Both the position numbers and the translations under genes were made by a program. Under the pieces are notes generated by a model. It saw nothing but the letters and a program-made list of their open reading frames with translations. It made no database searches and was not told the DNA's origin. Shown here piece by piece: positions 37,187-46,597 of a stretch of 64,000 nt of DNA. Each line of letters opens with the position of its first letter. Position 1 is the first letter of the stretch. Origin of the DNA: Clostridia bacterium (GTDB lineage: Bacteria; Bacillota; Clostridia; Christensenellales; DTU072). Location of the stretch: NCBI GenBank assembly GCA_017504305.1, contig JAFVRJ010000025.1, positions 1-64,000 of the forward strand, read 5' to 3'.

Positions 37187-38422
37187 ATGTTCAAAAAGTA
37201 CGCCGATGAAATGATGGATTTCGTTAAGAAAATCGAGGCAGACGGTCCGCGTTTGCCGGGTAGTGATGAAGAAAAAGCAGCTTGTAAAAAGATACAAGGT
37301 GAAATTCTTGATAGAACGGGACTTTCTTCAAAAACTGAAAACTTTATGTTTGCACCCGTTGCCGGTATTGGTGCAATCTATAGATTAGGTTGGGCATGCC
37401 TTATTGCTTTATTCGTCTACTATATCGGTGGATTATACGGCACGATTCTTGCAGGTGCAGGTTACATAGGAATTATGACCTTTGTAGGTATGCAAATCAT
37501 CCGTTATACTGCAAAGTGGGACTGGCTCTTTAAGCATGAAAAGGCAGATAACATCATTACCGAGCTTCCTCCGGTAGACGGCGAAACCAAGTATACCGTT
37601 TTCCTAACCGCTCACTATGATAGTAGCTGGTGCTGGAAGCTTTCTCTCAAAAATCCCACCATGGCGATCCCGAAGACTGCTTACGGCGTATTAAGCGCTA
37701 TTGCAATGATAGGTGTTTGCATCGTTAGAGCTTGCAACGAGTGGGGAGTATTCGGTTATGGCAATTCATATACCGCAGTTAGAATCGTTACCATGCTTTT
37801 ACCGCTTCTATTTATTCCCGGATTCATATTTATTACCCAATACACAAGCATGGATAAAACCCTTGCAAGTCCCGGCGCAATGGATAACTTAAGCGGTATC
37901 GGATGCAATATGATGCTAATGAAGTACTTTAAGGAACACCCCGAAGATATGCCCAAAGGTATGCGTCTTGTAGACGTTGGTTTCGCAGCTGAAGAAGCAA
38001 GCCTTAAAGGCAGTCTTGCCTTCCTTGCTGCGCACCGCAACGACGGCACGTTTGATAATGCATACGTTATTAACGTTGACAGTATCGCAGACCCCGATCA
38101 CTTTGAAGCAATTATCGGTGACTTTTTGCAAGGTACTAAATTCGATAAGCACCTCGGTGACCTCGTAATTGAATCGATGAAAGATTGTGGCATCGAAAAC
38201 CCCAAGAAAATGTACAATCCCGTTGGCGGATGTGACTCTACTCCTTTCTGCAACGCCGGTATTCGTACTATCACCGTAGCAGCACAAAATCCCACCACCA
38301 CGTATTACTACCATACTTGCAAAGATACCTCCGATCGTATCGACGTATCTACCTTTGAAAAGGGCCTTGAAGTAGTTTACACCTTGGTTAAGAAGATTGC
38401 TGCTGAAGAAGAAGCAAAATAA
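37187..38422 (+). CDS. Membrane M28-family zinc peptidase
   Basis: The 411-residue protein combines an M28 aminopeptidase domain with four likely membrane segments (about residues 62-82, 88-108, 165-185 and 205-225). The zinc and catalytic residues of M28 are readable: TAHYDSS, PGAMDNLSG, AAEEASLKGS, NVDSI and the C-terminal His in YYYHTCKDTSD. The helices lie between the first metal His and the metal Asp, an insertion not found in soluble M28 enzymes, which places the active site close to the membrane; which side it faces is not clear. GGAGG precedes the ATG. Substrate unknown. Confidence 0.8.
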   Translation: MFKKYADEMMDFVKKIEADGPRLPGSDEEKAACKKIQGEILDRTGLSSKTENFMFAPVAGIGAIYRLGWACLIALFVYYIGGLYGTILAGAGYIGIMTFVGMQIIRYTAKWDWLFKHEKADNIITELPPVDGETKYTVFLTAHYDSSWCWKLSLKNPTMAIPKTAYGVLSAIAMIGVCIVRACNEWGVFGYGNSYTAVRIVTMLLPLLFIPGFIFITQYTSMDKTLASPGAMDNLSGIGCNMMLMKYFKEHPEDMPKGMRLVDVGFAAEEASLKGSLAFLAAHRNDGTFDNAYVINVDSIADPDHFEAIIGDFLQGTKFDKHLGDLVIESMKDCGIENPKKMYNPVGGCDSTPFCNAGIRTITVAAQNPTTTYYYHTCKDTSDRIDVSTFEKGLEVVYTLVKKIAAEEEAK

Positions 38423-38443
38423 TAGCTTAAATAATTAAAATTA

Positions 38444-38469
38444 AAGCCTCGGTTTTCCGAGGCTTTTTT
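38444..38469. terminator. Terminator between convergent genes
   Basis: AAGCCTCGG (38444-38452) pairs with CCGAGGCTT (38457-38465) around TTTT and is followed by T residues. It lies tail to tail between the M28 peptidase and the beta-CASP gene. Confidence 0.9.
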
Positions 38470-38470
38470 G

Positions 38471-40093
38471 TTATTTACCATACTTTTTAATAAGATTTCG
38501 AATTTCGCTTGTCAGATTGCGTAAGTCGTGATTGGCGTGTCCTTCGAGTGAAGCTACCGTTCCGCTCAACTCTTTAAGAGCGTCTTTAAGACCTTTATAA
38601 ACTTCCGAAACCTTAAATCGTTCGGAATTACTATCTGCTTTAGCGTTTTTATCTTTAACCTTCTTTTCAGTATTGCCGATGAATATAAAATCGTTATTTA
38701 TTAGGTCGTATACGGCGCCGTTGTAGGGAGCAACGGCGGGGAGTCCGCTTTCGGTAAGTAGTTTGTTGGCAAAGGCATCTGCTACGCTATCTTCGCCGTG
38801 CGTTATAAATATGCGTTTTGGAGTAGGGGTGAAGCCCTTTGCCCATGCCTCCAGCGCATAGCGGTCGGCGTGCGAGCTGGTACCTTCAAGCTTGACTATA
38901 CGAGCACGAACTTTTATGCTTTCGTTGAATAGCTTTACGTTTTGTGCGCCGTCGAGAAGCAATCTGCCGAGGGTACCGTTAACTTGATAGCCGACGAAGA
39001 CTATGGTGCTTTCCTTGCGCCATAAGTTGTGCTTTAAGTGGTGTCTAATTCTGCCCGCTTCGCACATGCCCGATGCGGAAAGTATAACTTTTGATTCGCA
39101 ACTGCGGTTAATTAACTTGCTTTCATCTGCGGTGACCGATACTTTAAGTCCCTTAAATGTAATAGGGTTGAGACCTTGCTCGATAACGGCACGAGTTTCG
39201 TCATCACAACAGTCTTCTACGTTACGGTTATAAACGTTGGTTGCTTCGATTGCAAGAGGACTGTCTACGTATACGGGGAAATCAGGGAAGCATTTTACAA
39301 GACCTTTGTCTTTGATTTCGCGTAGGAAGTAAAGCATTTCTTGCATTCTGCCTACCGCAAAGGTGGGTATAACGACGTTACCACCCATGGCAAAGGTTTC
39401 TTCTATAATTTTGGCAAGTTGATTGACGTAATCGGGATCGGCGCCGTGACATCTATCACCGTAGGTGCTTTCCATAACCACGTAATCTGCCTCCGTTACG
39501 GTGGAGGGGTTGCGGATAATGGGCTTGTTTTTGTTGCCTATATCTCCGCTAAACATAATAGTACGAGTTTCGGAGCCCTCGGTAGCGGTTATTTCGATAT
39601 AGCTCGAACCCAGTAAATGCCCTGCGTCAATAAATTTAGCACGAATATTTTCCGTTATGCTAATAGGCTTAAGGTAGTCTACACCCCTTAAATTCTTAAT
39701 AATTCCTTCCGCGTCAGCTCTGGTGTATAAAGGCTCGTATGGGAGTGTAGAACCACGTTTTGCCTTGCGATTACGCCACTCGGCTTCGTATTCTTGTATA
39801 TGCGCGCTATCTAAAAGAAGTATTTTGGTCAGTTCTTTGGTACCACGAGTCATAAAGACCTTGTTGCGGTAGCCTCTTTTGTATAATAAAGGCAGCAATC
39901 CCGAGTGGTCTATGTGGGCGTGAGTAATCAAAACGGCATCGATAGAGGATGGATTAACAGGTATCGATTGGTTTTCATAAATATCGGGACCTTGCTCCAT
40001 ACCGCAGTCGATAAGCACGTTTTTATTGCCCACTTTGAGCAAATAACAACTACCAGTTACTTCGCGTGCCGCGCCTAAAAATGATAATTCCAT
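38471..40093 (-). CDS. Beta-CASP metallo-beta-lactamase fold RNA-processing hydrolase
   Basis: The 540-residue protein has the metallo-beta-lactamase zinc motif THAHIDHSG, DAGHLLGSS and MFSGDIG, a beta-CASP insertion (VVIPTFAVGRMQEMLYFLRE; VILSASGMCEAGR), and the late motifs GTSSHADR and FITHGE. This set matches beta-CASP nucleases of the YSH1/CPSF type found in bacteria and archaea, which act on RNA. A charged tail of about 75 residues is extra. GGGAGG stands 6 nt before the ATG. The gene is divergent from spoVT. Substrate RNA is unknown. Confidence 0.85.
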   Translation of the reverse strand: MELSFLGAAREVTGSCYLLKVGNKNVLIDCGMEQGPDIYENQSIPVNPSSIDAVLITHAHIDHSGLLPLLYKRGYRNKVFMTRGTKELTKILLLDSAHIQEYEAEWRNRKAKRGSTLPYEPLYTRADAEGIIKNLRGVDYLKPISITENIRAKFIDAGHLLGSSYIEITATEGSETRTIMFSGDIGNKNKPIIRNPSTVTEADYVVMESTYGDRCHGADPDYVNQLAKIIEETFAMGGNVVIPTFAVGRMQEMLYFLREIKDKGLVKCFPDFPVYVDSPLAIEATNVYNRNVEDCCDDETRAVIEQGLNPITFKGLKVSVTADESKLINRSCESKVILSASGMCEAGRIRHHLKHNLWRKESTIVFVGYQVNGTLGRLLLDGAQNVKLFNESIKVRARIVKLEGTSSHADRYALEAWAKGFTPTPKRIFITHGEDSVADAFANKLLTESGLPAVAPYNGAVYDLINNDFIFIGNTEKKVKDKNAKADSNSERFKVSEVYKGLKDALKELSGTVASLEGHANHDLRNLTSEIRNLIKKYGK

Positions 40094-40186
40094 AGTAGCC
40101 TCCCTTGAATAATTTTTATTATATCATATTTATCATTAATTTTTTCTTAAAGTTTACGCAAACTTATTGCAAGGAGATTATATTAT

Positions 40187-40711
40187 ATGCAATCAACTGG
40201 AATTGTGAGAAGGATGGACGAACTCGGCAGAGTAGTTATACCTAAAGAATTAAGACGCATAATGCGTATACGCGAGGGTGAGGAGCTCGCCGTATACGCT
40301 ACTGAAGACGCGCTAATCTTAAAGAAGTTTTCAGCGGTAAGCGAGATGATTGATTTTCAACAGGAATATGCTTCGAGCATCTATCGTACGACGGGCTTTA
40401 CCGCCTTTATAACCGATAACGATAGGGTTGTAGCGATGAGCGGGGACCTTGGCAAATGCCCTTTAGGAACAGCTATAGGCGATCTGCTTGAGGACGTGAT
40501 ATCGTCACGCAAAGTATCGGCGTACGACGGCATAGACATTAAGCCCTTTTTTGATGGTAACGTCGATAAGGTTTTGGGGCAAGTGGTTGCACCCATACTG
40601 ATGAATGGCGACGTAATGGGTGCAGTGGTACTGTACCTAAAAAAAGAGCCTACCGAACTTGCCGTTAAGACGGCGGAAACTTGTGCACACTTTATTGCAG
40701 GGAGATTATAA
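40187..40711 (+). CDS. spoVT: Stage V sporulation protein T
   Basis: Transcription factor of 174 residues: an AbrB-type swapped-hairpin DNA-binding domain at 1-50 (GIVRRMDELGRVVIPKELRR) and a GAF-like ligand-binding domain from about 55. SpoVT controls forespore sigma-G genes in Bacillus and is kept in spore-forming Clostridia. AAGGAG lies 10 nt before the ATG. It heads a conserved unit with a SpoVB-type flippase, mazG and dusB, similar to the spoVT-yabM-yabN order of Bacillus subtilis. Confidence 0.93.
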   Translation: MQSTGIVRRMDELGRVVIPKELRRIMRIREGEELAVYATEDALILKKFSAVSEMIDFQQEYASSIYRTTGFTAFITDNDRVVAMSGDLGKCPLGTAIGDLLEDVISSRKVSAYDGIDIKPFFDGNVDKVLGQVVAPILMNGDVMGAVVLYLKKEPTELAVKTAETCAHFIAGRL

Positions 40712-40712
40712 A

Positions 40713-42263
40713 GTGCAGAAGAAGTCGTTTATTAAGAGTGCCACTCTTATGATGATGGCAACAATGGTTGCCAAAGTCATAGGGGCGTGTTATAGGATAC
40801 CGTTAACCAATATTTTGGGTGCCGAAGGTATGGGTATATATCAATTGATATTCCCCGTATACTCTCTTATTTTGACGACTTCGAGCGGAGCGTTACCGCT
40901 TGCAATAAGCGTTTTGGTATCGGAGCGAATTGCTTCCCAAGAGTATGGTAGAGCAAGGCGACTTGTTAAAACCGCGCTTTCGGGACTGCTGATTACCGGG
41001 ACCGCGTTGACACTTATTTTGATGCTTACGGGTGGCTTTATAAGTAGCCTTCAAGGTAGCTCAAAAGCCACTTACGGTTATATCGCAATAGCACCGTCTA
41101 TATTGTTTGTGTCGGGTATTGCGGTAATGAAGGGGTGGTTTCAAGGTAATGCCAACATGGTGCCGACGGCACTTTCGCAAATAAGTGAAGCAATTGTAAA
41201 ACTTGCGGTAGGACTAACGCTTGCATACTTCTTGATGCCATACGGCGTAGAGTATGCGGTAAGCGGAGCGTTAATAGGGGTTAGTGCAAGCGAAGGGATC
41301 ACCTTTTTGATGTTACTACTTATTTATAAACGCAAGAATCCACCCATTGATCTTGGCTTTAATATCGGTGGCGCAAGGCGCGAGTATATGGAGATCATTA
41401 AGATCTCATTACCGATTACCATCGGCAGTATGATCTTTCCGCTCACCCAATTTATAGATAGCTTTATGGTAGTCAATATCTTGACGCTAAATGTTGGCGT
41501 GGGTAACGCGACCGCTCTTTACGGACTGTTTAGCGGACCGGTTAGCACTCTTATAAACTTGCCGGTGGCGTTGAGCCTTGCAATAGGAGTAGCAGTGGTT
41601 CCGCATTTGAGTAAAAATAAGGAAGAGCGCGACTTAAAGGCGATAAGGTTAAAAACTACTACGGCAATAAAGTCGGCAGTGCTGATCGGCGTACCTTTTG
41701 CGGTGCTTTATCTTATCGCTCCTTATCAAATTTTAAAGCTACTTTACGGTGGTCTTTCCGAAAGAGAGTTATTACAAGCAACCAACCTTTTACGCATTAG
41801 CGCACCCACGGTAATCTTACTTGCGGTTATGCAAATTTGTACCTCCGTTTTGCAGGGATTAAAAAATACTCGCGCACCAATAATTAATCTTTTGATAGGA
41901 GGAGCGGTCAAAACGGCAAGTGGTGTGGCACTACTCTTTACCGCAGGTATCGAAGGGGTGGCGATAGCTTCTTTAATAGCCTTTACCGTGGTGTGTTTAT
42001 TGAACGCATTATCCTTATCAAAACTGATGGGCAAAAACGGAGATGTGGTTAAAAATAGTGGCGTAATCATATTGCTCGGTGGTATAATAGCAATATGCTT
42101 AACGGTTACCGTCCACCTTACGGATAGCCCGATATGGATATTATTTACTGCGGTTATAGGCGGATTGGCCTATTTGATAGCGGTTTTTCTATCGCGAGCT
42201 TTCGGCAAAGATGAGATTATAAGTTTACCGTTCGGCTCTGCGATTGTAAAACTCAAAAAATAA
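40713..42263 (+). CDS. SpoVB/MurJ-type flippase (MOP superfamily)
   Basis: Polytopic membrane protein (516 aa, about 14 hydrophobic helices) with the N-terminal block typical of the PST/SpoVB family (AKVIGACYRIPLTNILGAEG MGIYQL). Family members flip lipid-linked glycan precursors; SpoVB is needed for spore cortex. The GTG at 40713 is taken as the start because AGGGAG (40699-40704) precedes it by 8 nt and it lies 1 nt after the spoVT stop; an upstream in-frame ATG at 40659 is inside spoVT. It is equally related to YabM, the paralogue at this locus in Bacillus, so no gene symbol is given. Confidence 0.85.
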   Translation: MQKKSFIKSATLMMMATMVAKVIGACYRIPLTNILGAEGMGIYQLIFPVYSLILTTSSGALPLAISVLVSERIASQEYGRARRLVKTALSGLLITGTALTLILMLTGGFISSLQGSSKATYGYIAIAPSILFVSGIAVMKGWFQGNANMVPTALSQISEAIVKLAVGLTLAYFLMPYGVEYAVSGALIGVSASEGITFLMLLLIYKRKNPPIDLGFNIGGARREYMEIIKISLPITIGSMIFPLTQFIDSFMVVNILTLNVGVGNATALYGLFSGPVSTLINLPVALSLAIGVAVVPHLSKNKEERDLKAIRLKTTTAIKSAVLIGVPFAVLYLIAPYQILKLLYGGLSERELLQATNLLRISAPTVILLAVMQICTSVLQGLKNTRAPIINLLIGGAVKTASGVALLFTAGIEGVAIASLIAFTVVCLLNALSLSKLMGKNGDVVKNSGVIILLGGIIAICLTVTVHLTDSPIWILFTAVIGGLAYLIAVFLSRAFGKDEIISLPFGSAIVKLKK

Positions 42264-42278
42264 CCCAAGGAGGGTATG

Positions 42279-43307
42279 ATGAACTCGTTTACATATTTTG
42301 TGGCAAAGGATTTTATCGAACGCAAGATTGCCAATTTCGAGTGTAATATTCCCATTATTATAGATGGTATTTCGGAAGAAATCTTTCCAAAAGTCAAAGA
42401 AAAACTCCTTTTCAACTTTGGTAAAAATGCCATAGTCGTTATTTTGGACGACAATGGTGAAAGCGTAGAGAGTTCGGTTGCCGATTTAACATACCGTCCG
42501 AGGCTTATTCTTAAATGTTCCGATTTCATTTATCGCGATTATTATACTTACGGTGATCTTTTGGAGATTATTCGTAGGTTGCGTGATCCCGATGGATGCC
42601 AATGGGATAAAGCGCAGACTAACGCAAGCATCCGCAATAACGCGATTGAGGAGTCCTATGAACTCGCCGAAGCCGTTGATTTGATGGATAGAGAAAAGAT
42701 GGTGGAAGAAAGCGGTGACGTTATGTTGCAAGGACTATTCCACGCATCGATAGCGGAAGAAACCGATTTTTTCACTCCCGTTGACGTTATCAACGGCATT
42801 TGTCAAAAGCTTGTAACAAGACACACCCATATTTTTGGCACAAACAAAGCGGAAAACGCGGAGGATGCGTTAAAGTTCTGGGAGCAAGCAAAGGCTGTTG
42901 AAAAGGGACAAAAGAGTCTTGAAGATAAAATCAATTCCGTACCTGTTACTTTCGGTTCGTTAATGCGTGCGTACAAAATCCAAAAGATAATAAAAAAGAC
43001 GGGTTTTGATTTTGCCGACACCAAAGGCGCGCTCGATAAGGTATACGAGGAGCTTGACGAGCTTATGACTGCCACCACTCCGGAATCTGCCGAAAAGGAA
43101 GGGGGCGACGTACTTTTTGCAGTACTCAACGTCTTTAGGTTTATGAAGATAGATCCCGAACTCGCCTTGAACGGCACGACCAATCGTTTTATCAAGCGCT
43201 TTTTATACGTAGAGCAAAAGAGCAAGGAGCTCGGTTTTGAGTTGATACCCGAAAACGTCGATACGATGGAAAAATACTATCAAGAGGCTAAAAAGGTAGT
43301 AGGTTAA
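42279..43307 (+). CDS. mazG: Nucleoside triphosphate pyrophosphohydrolase, MazG family
   Basis: The 342-residue protein has an N-terminal region of about 90 residues, a remnant of the tetrapyrrole-methylase-like half seen in YabN, and two MazG domains. The first reads LRDPDGCQWDKAQTNASIRN and EESYELAEAVD, the second YEELDELM, with EESGD and EKEGGD metal motifs. It hydrolyses NTPs or dNTPs to the monophosphate, likely for housecleaning. AGGAGG at 42268-42273 favours the ATG at 42279 over the one at 42276. The stop overlaps the dusB start (TAATG). Confidence 0.9.
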   Translation: MNSFTYFVAKDFIERKIANFECNIPIIIDGISEEIFPKVKEKLLFNFGKNAIVVILDDNGESVESSVADLTYRPRLILKCSDFIYRDYYTYGDLLEIIRRLRDPDGCQWDKAQTNASIRNNAIEESYELAEAVDLMDREKMVEESGDVMLQGLFHASIAEETDFFTPVDVINGICQKLVTRHTHIFGTNKAENAEDALKFWEQAKAVEKGQKSLEDKINSVPVTFGSLMRAYKIQKIIKKTGFDFADTKGALDKVYEELDELMTATTPESAEKEGGDVLFAVLNVFRFMKIDPELALNGTTNRFIKRFLYVEQKSKELGFELIPENVDTMEKYYQEAKKVVG

Positions 43308-44248
43308 TGGTTAAAATCGGTTCGTTTGAACTAAATACCGATAATATACTGCCTGCAATAGCAGGATTTAGTGATATCGGACATCGCGTGCTGTGTTATC
43401 GTTACGGAGCCGGTCTTTGCGTTACCGAAATGGTATCGGCAAAAGGGTTGGTATATGGTAGCGAAAACACCTGCGCTTTACTTGCAACCGATCCTCGAGA
43501 ACCTATTAAAGCGGTACAACTGTTTGGCGGAGAGAGCGAGTTTATCGAAAAGGCGATTAAGCTAAAAGTTATTGATAAATTCGATATAATCGATCTCAAC
43601 TTTGGTTGTCCGGTGCCGAAAATTGTAAAAAACGGAGAGGGGTCTGCGTTAATGCGCGAGCCTGATAGACTCTATGCCGTAGTAAAGGCGGCGGTAGGCG
43701 CCGCCGGCGGAAGGCCCGTTACTGCAAAAATGCGTATCGGATTTAATAAAGATGAGATAAACGCCTCGGAAATTGCTAAAGTTATCGAGCAAGCAGGCGC
43801 GAGTGCAATTACCGTTCACGGTAGAACACGAGAGCAGTTTTACGCAGGCGAGGTAAATCATGAGGTTATTGCTGACGTAAAAAAAGCTGTATCAATACCG
43901 GTATTCGGCAACGGTGATATAACCGATTACGAGAGTGCGGTCAACATGAAAAATAACACTTCAGTCGACGGAGTTGCGGTGGCGCGAGCAACCGTTGGTA
44001 GACCATATATTTTTACCGAGTTACTAAATCAGGTTCCCGAGTTCAGTAGAACGGAGCTCATAAAAGAGCATTTTGCGTTACTCGAAACCGTTATGCCGGA
44101 GCGCGTTGCCGTCAACTGCATCAAAAAGCACGTGGCAAGTTATACGAGGGGGCTACGAGGCGGTAAGGATATTAAACTTAAAATTTTTGCATCGACAACC
44201 AAAGACGACGTAATGGCCATAGCAAACGAATTCAAAGCTTACGAATAA
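43307..44248 (+). CDS. dusB: tRNA-dihydrouridine synthase (DusB type)
   Basis: FMN-dependent TIM-barrel enzyme of 313 residues that reduces uridines in the tRNA D-loop. The catalytic Cys is in DLNFGCPVPKIVKNGEGSAL, and VTAKMRIGF, ITVHGRTREQFY and VFGNGDI are typical FMN and substrate contacts. Start overlaps the mazG stop by one base. The terminator begins inside the last codons. The DusB subfamily is the best match by motif order; other Dus types are less likely. Confidence 0.9.
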   Translation: MVKIGSFELNTDNILPAIAGFSDIGHRVLCYRYGAGLCVTEMVSAKGLVYGSENTCALLATDPREPIKAVQLFGGESEFIEKAIKLKVIDKFDIIDLNFGCPVPKIVKNGEGSALMREPDRLYAVVKAAVGAAGGRPVTAKMRIGFNKDEINASEIAKVIEQAGASAITVHGRTREQFYAGEVNHEVIADVKKAVSIPVFGNGDITDYESAVNMKNNTSVDGVAVARATVGRPYIFTELLNQVPEFSRTELIKEHFALLETVMPERVAVNCIKKHVASYTRGLRGGKDIKLKIFASTTKDDVMAIANEFKAYE

Positions 44249-44274
44249 AAACCGTAAGCTTTTATTTATTTTTT
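44234..44274 (+). terminator. Terminator overlapping the dusB stop codon
   Basis: AAAGCTTACG (44234-44243) pairs with CGTAAGCTTT (44253-44262); the TAA stop is in the loop, and T-rich sequence follows. Confidence 0.8.
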
Positions 44275-44306
44275 AAGAAAAAATAATAAAAAATGATACT
44301 ATTTAA

Positions 44307-44335
44307 TTGCTACCTTGTTAATATAGTGCTATAAT
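44307..44335 (+). promoter_or_regulatory. Promoter of the pgk-tpiA-gpmI operon
   Basis: TTGCTA (44307-44312), 17 nt, TATAAT (44330-44335). The leader of about 28 nt carries AGGAG ahead of the pgk ATG. Confidence 0.65.
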
Positions 44336-44369
44336 TATAAAGCATAAAATTTTTGTATAGGAGATAACT

Positions 44370-45641
44370 ATGAACAAAAAAACCATTAAAGACGTATGCG
44401 TAAAAGGCAAAAAATGTCTCGTTCGCGTAGACCTCAACGTCCCGATGAAGGGTGGCGTTATCACCGACGAAAACCGTATTAACGGAGCTCTCCCCACCAT
44501 CAAGTACTTGATGGAGCAAGGTGCAAAAGTTATTCTTTGCTCTCACCTTGGCAGACCCTACAATATCTTTAACGACAAAATCAAGAAGATCAAGCCCGAA
44601 GACGAGTCCAAGACCCGTGAAGAGCTTGTTGCTTTAACCCTTAAAAAATGCTCTCTTGCTCCCGTTGCAGCAAGACTTAACGAGCTTCTCGACAATAAAG
44701 TTACCTTCGCTACCGACGTTATCGGCGAATCTGCTAAAGCTGCAGTAGCCGCTTGCAAAGAAGGTGAAGTTGTTCTTCTCGAGAACCTCCGCTTCCACGC
44801 TGAAGAAACCAAAAACGACGAAGACTTCTGCAAAGCTCTTGCAGAGTTCTGCGACGTATACGTAAACGACGCTTTCGGTACTGCACACCGTGCACACGCT
44901 TCTACCGCAGGCATCGCACAATACGGCCTTTGTGATGAAGCTGTAGCTGGCTTCCTTATCGGCAAAGAATTAGACGTTATGGGTGGCGCTCTCGAAACTC
45001 CCGTTAGACCTTTCGTAGCTATCCTCGGCGGTGCAAAAGTTTCTGATAAGATCGGCGTTATCAACAACCTCCTCGAGAAAGTTGATACCCTCATCATCGG
45101 TGGCGCAATGGCTTACACCTTCTTCAAGGCAAAGGGCTACGGCGTAGGTACCAGCCTTTGCGAACTTGATAAAGTTGACCTTGCAAAAGAGCTTATCGCT
45201 AAAGCAGAAGCTAAAGGCGTTAACATGCTCCTTCCCGTTGATACCGTAGTAGCAACCGATTTCCCCAACCCCATCGATGCAGCTATCGAAGTTGATGTCG
45301 TTCCCTCCAACTCCATACCGGATGACAAAATGGGCCTTGATATCGGCGTTAAGACCAGAGAGCTTTACGCAGACGCAGTTAAGAGCGCAAAAACCGTTAT
45401 TTGGAACGGACCCATGGGCGTTTTCGAAAACCCCACCCTTGCAAACGGCACCATCGCAGTTGCAAAAGCTCTTGCTGAAACCGATGCAACCACCATTATC
45501 GGTGGCGGTGATAGCGCAGCAGCAGTAAAACAACTCGGCTTTGCTGACAAGATGACCCACATCTCCACCGGTGGCGGTGCTTCTCTCGAGTTCCTCGAAG
45601 GATTAGAGCTTCCCGGTGTTGCTTGCCTCAACAACAAATAA
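44370..45641 (+). CDS. pgk: Phosphoglycerate kinase
   Basis: Glycolytic enzyme of 423 residues that moves phosphate from 1,3-bisphosphoglycerate to [36 protein letters not shown] and the nucleotide loop [13 protein letters not shown] are intact. It is about 25-30 residues longer than many bacterial enzymes because of an insertion after SHLGRP (residues about 58-95). AGGAG precedes the ATG. The wobble pattern (C-rich codons such as CTC and ACC) suggests high expression. Confidence 0.97.
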   Translation: MNKKTIKDVCVKGKKCLVRVDLNVPMKGGVITDENRINGALPTIKYLMEQGAKVILCSHLGRPYNIFNDKIKKIKPEDESKTREELVALTLKKCSLAPVAARLNELLDNKVTFATDVIGESAKAAVAACKEGEVVLLENLRFHAEETKNDEDFCKALAEFCDVYVNDAFGTAHRAHASTAGIAQYGLCDEAVAGFLIGKELDVMGGALETPVRPFVAILGGAKVSDKIGVINNLLEKVDTLIIGGAMAYTFFKAKGYGVGTSLCELDKVDLAKELIAKAEAKGVNMLLPVDTVVATDFPNPIDAAIEVDVVPSNSIPDDKMGLDIGVKTRELYADAVKSAKTVIWNGPMGVFENPTLANGTIAVAKALAETDATTIIGGGDSAAAVKQLGFADKMTHISTGGGASLEFLEGLELPGVACLNNK

Positions 45642-45669
45642 CGAAATATATGCTTCGCGATACGGCGTC

Positions 45670-45732
45670 AAAGAGAACTACTCTACGGGGCACGTACGTC
45701 ATTGTACGCTAACCCCTTGAGTAAACCTCTTT
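45670..45732 (+). repeat. 63-nt segmented hairpin in the pgk-tpiA gap
   Basis: Four short helices nest symmetrically: AAAGAG/CTCTTT, TACT/AGTA, GGGG/CCCC and GTAC/GTAC, separated by small internal loops of about 3 nt. The 45642-45845 gap also has a second hairpin at 45779. There is no promoter, and only a few T residues follow, so it is not a clear terminator. Confidence 0.6.
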
Positions 45733-45778
45733 TCCTTGTCTTGCTCGCATCTATCATAAATCCAATTTAATTCGCGGG

Positions 45779-45803
45779 GCGCCGGTAGGGGACCTTACCG
45801 CGC
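45779..45803 (+). repeat. Second hairpin upstream of tpiA
   Basis: GCGCCGGTA (45779-45787) pairs with TACCGCGC (45796-45803) with one bulged C, 8 bp. It ends 31 nt before the tpiA ribosome site; a role in mRNA processing or stability is possible. Confidence 0.5.
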
Positions 45804-45845
45804 ACCACGTACTATTAAAATTATTATCCATAAGGAGATACTATA

Positions 45846-46592
45846 ATGAAAAAACCCATCATCGCAGGTAACTGGAAAATGAACAACACCAATGCAACTA
45901 CCAAAACTTTGCTCCAAGATATCGCTCCCTTGGTAGAGAACGCTCAATGCGAAGTAGTAGTTTGCGTACCCTATACCAATATCGATACCGCTCGCAAAGC
46001 TATCCGTGGCACCAAAATTAAGCTTGGCGCACAAAACGTTGCTTGGGCACCCAAGGGCGCTTATACCGGTGAAATCTCTGCTGAAATGCTCAAAGAGCTT
46101 AAGGTTGAGTACGTTATTATCGGACACAGCGAAAGACGTCAATACTTCGGTGAAACCGATCAAAGCGTTAACGCAAGAGTTAAGGCAGCTCTTGAAGCAG
46201 GCCTCAAACCCATCATTTGCGTAGGCGAAACCCTCGAAGAACGCGAAGCAGGCAAGACCGCTGAAGTAGTTATCCGCCAAACCAACGGCGCTTTCGAAGG
46301 CATCGAAAAGGCATATCTTAAGAGAATCGTTGTTGCTTACGAACCCGTATGGGCTATCGGCACCGGCAAAACCGCTACCGCTCAAGAAGCTAACGACACC
46401 ATCGCTATCATCCGTAAGGCTATCCGTAAGCTTTACAACAAGACCGCTGCTAACGCAATGCGCATCCAATACGGCGGTAGCATGAACGCTAAAAACGCAT
46501 CCGAACTCATGGCTATGCCCGAAATCGACGGTGGCCTCATCGGTGGCGCATCTCTTAAGGCAGAAGACTTTGCAAAGGTTGTCAACTATTAA
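45846..46592 (+). CDS. tpiA: Triosephosphate isomerase
   Basis: Interconverts dihydroxyacetone phosphate and glyceraldehyde 3-phosphate. The 248-residue TIM barrel keeps Lys11 (GNWKMN), His94 (IGHSERR) and Glu166 ([11 protein letters not shown]) as catalytic residues and the phosphate loop YGGS. AAGGAG lies 8 nt before the ATG. Co-directional with pgk after a structured 204-nt gap and 5 nt before gpmI. Confidence 0.97.
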   Translation: MKKPIIAGNWKMNNTNATTKTLLQDIAPLVENAQCEVVVCVPYTNIDTARKAIRGTKIKLGAQNVAWAPKGAYTGEISAEMLKELKVEYVIIGHSERRQYFGETDQSVNARVKAALEAGLKPIICVGETLEEREAGKTAEVVIRQTNGAFEGIEKAYLKRIVVAYEPVWAIGTGKTATAQEANDTIAIIRKAIRKLYNKTAANAMRIQYGGSMNAKNASELMAMPEIDGGLIGGASLKAEDFAKVVNY

Positions 46593-46597
46593 GATAT

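Noticed and set aside
40659..40712. Upstream ATG start for the SpoVB-type flippase
   Set aside because: It lies inside spoVT and has no ribosome site; GTG at 40713 has a good one and directly follows the spoVT stop.
44970..45560. Minus-strand open frame of 196 codons inside pgk
   Set aside because: Shadow produced by the strong codon bias of pgk; composition is unlike a real protein.
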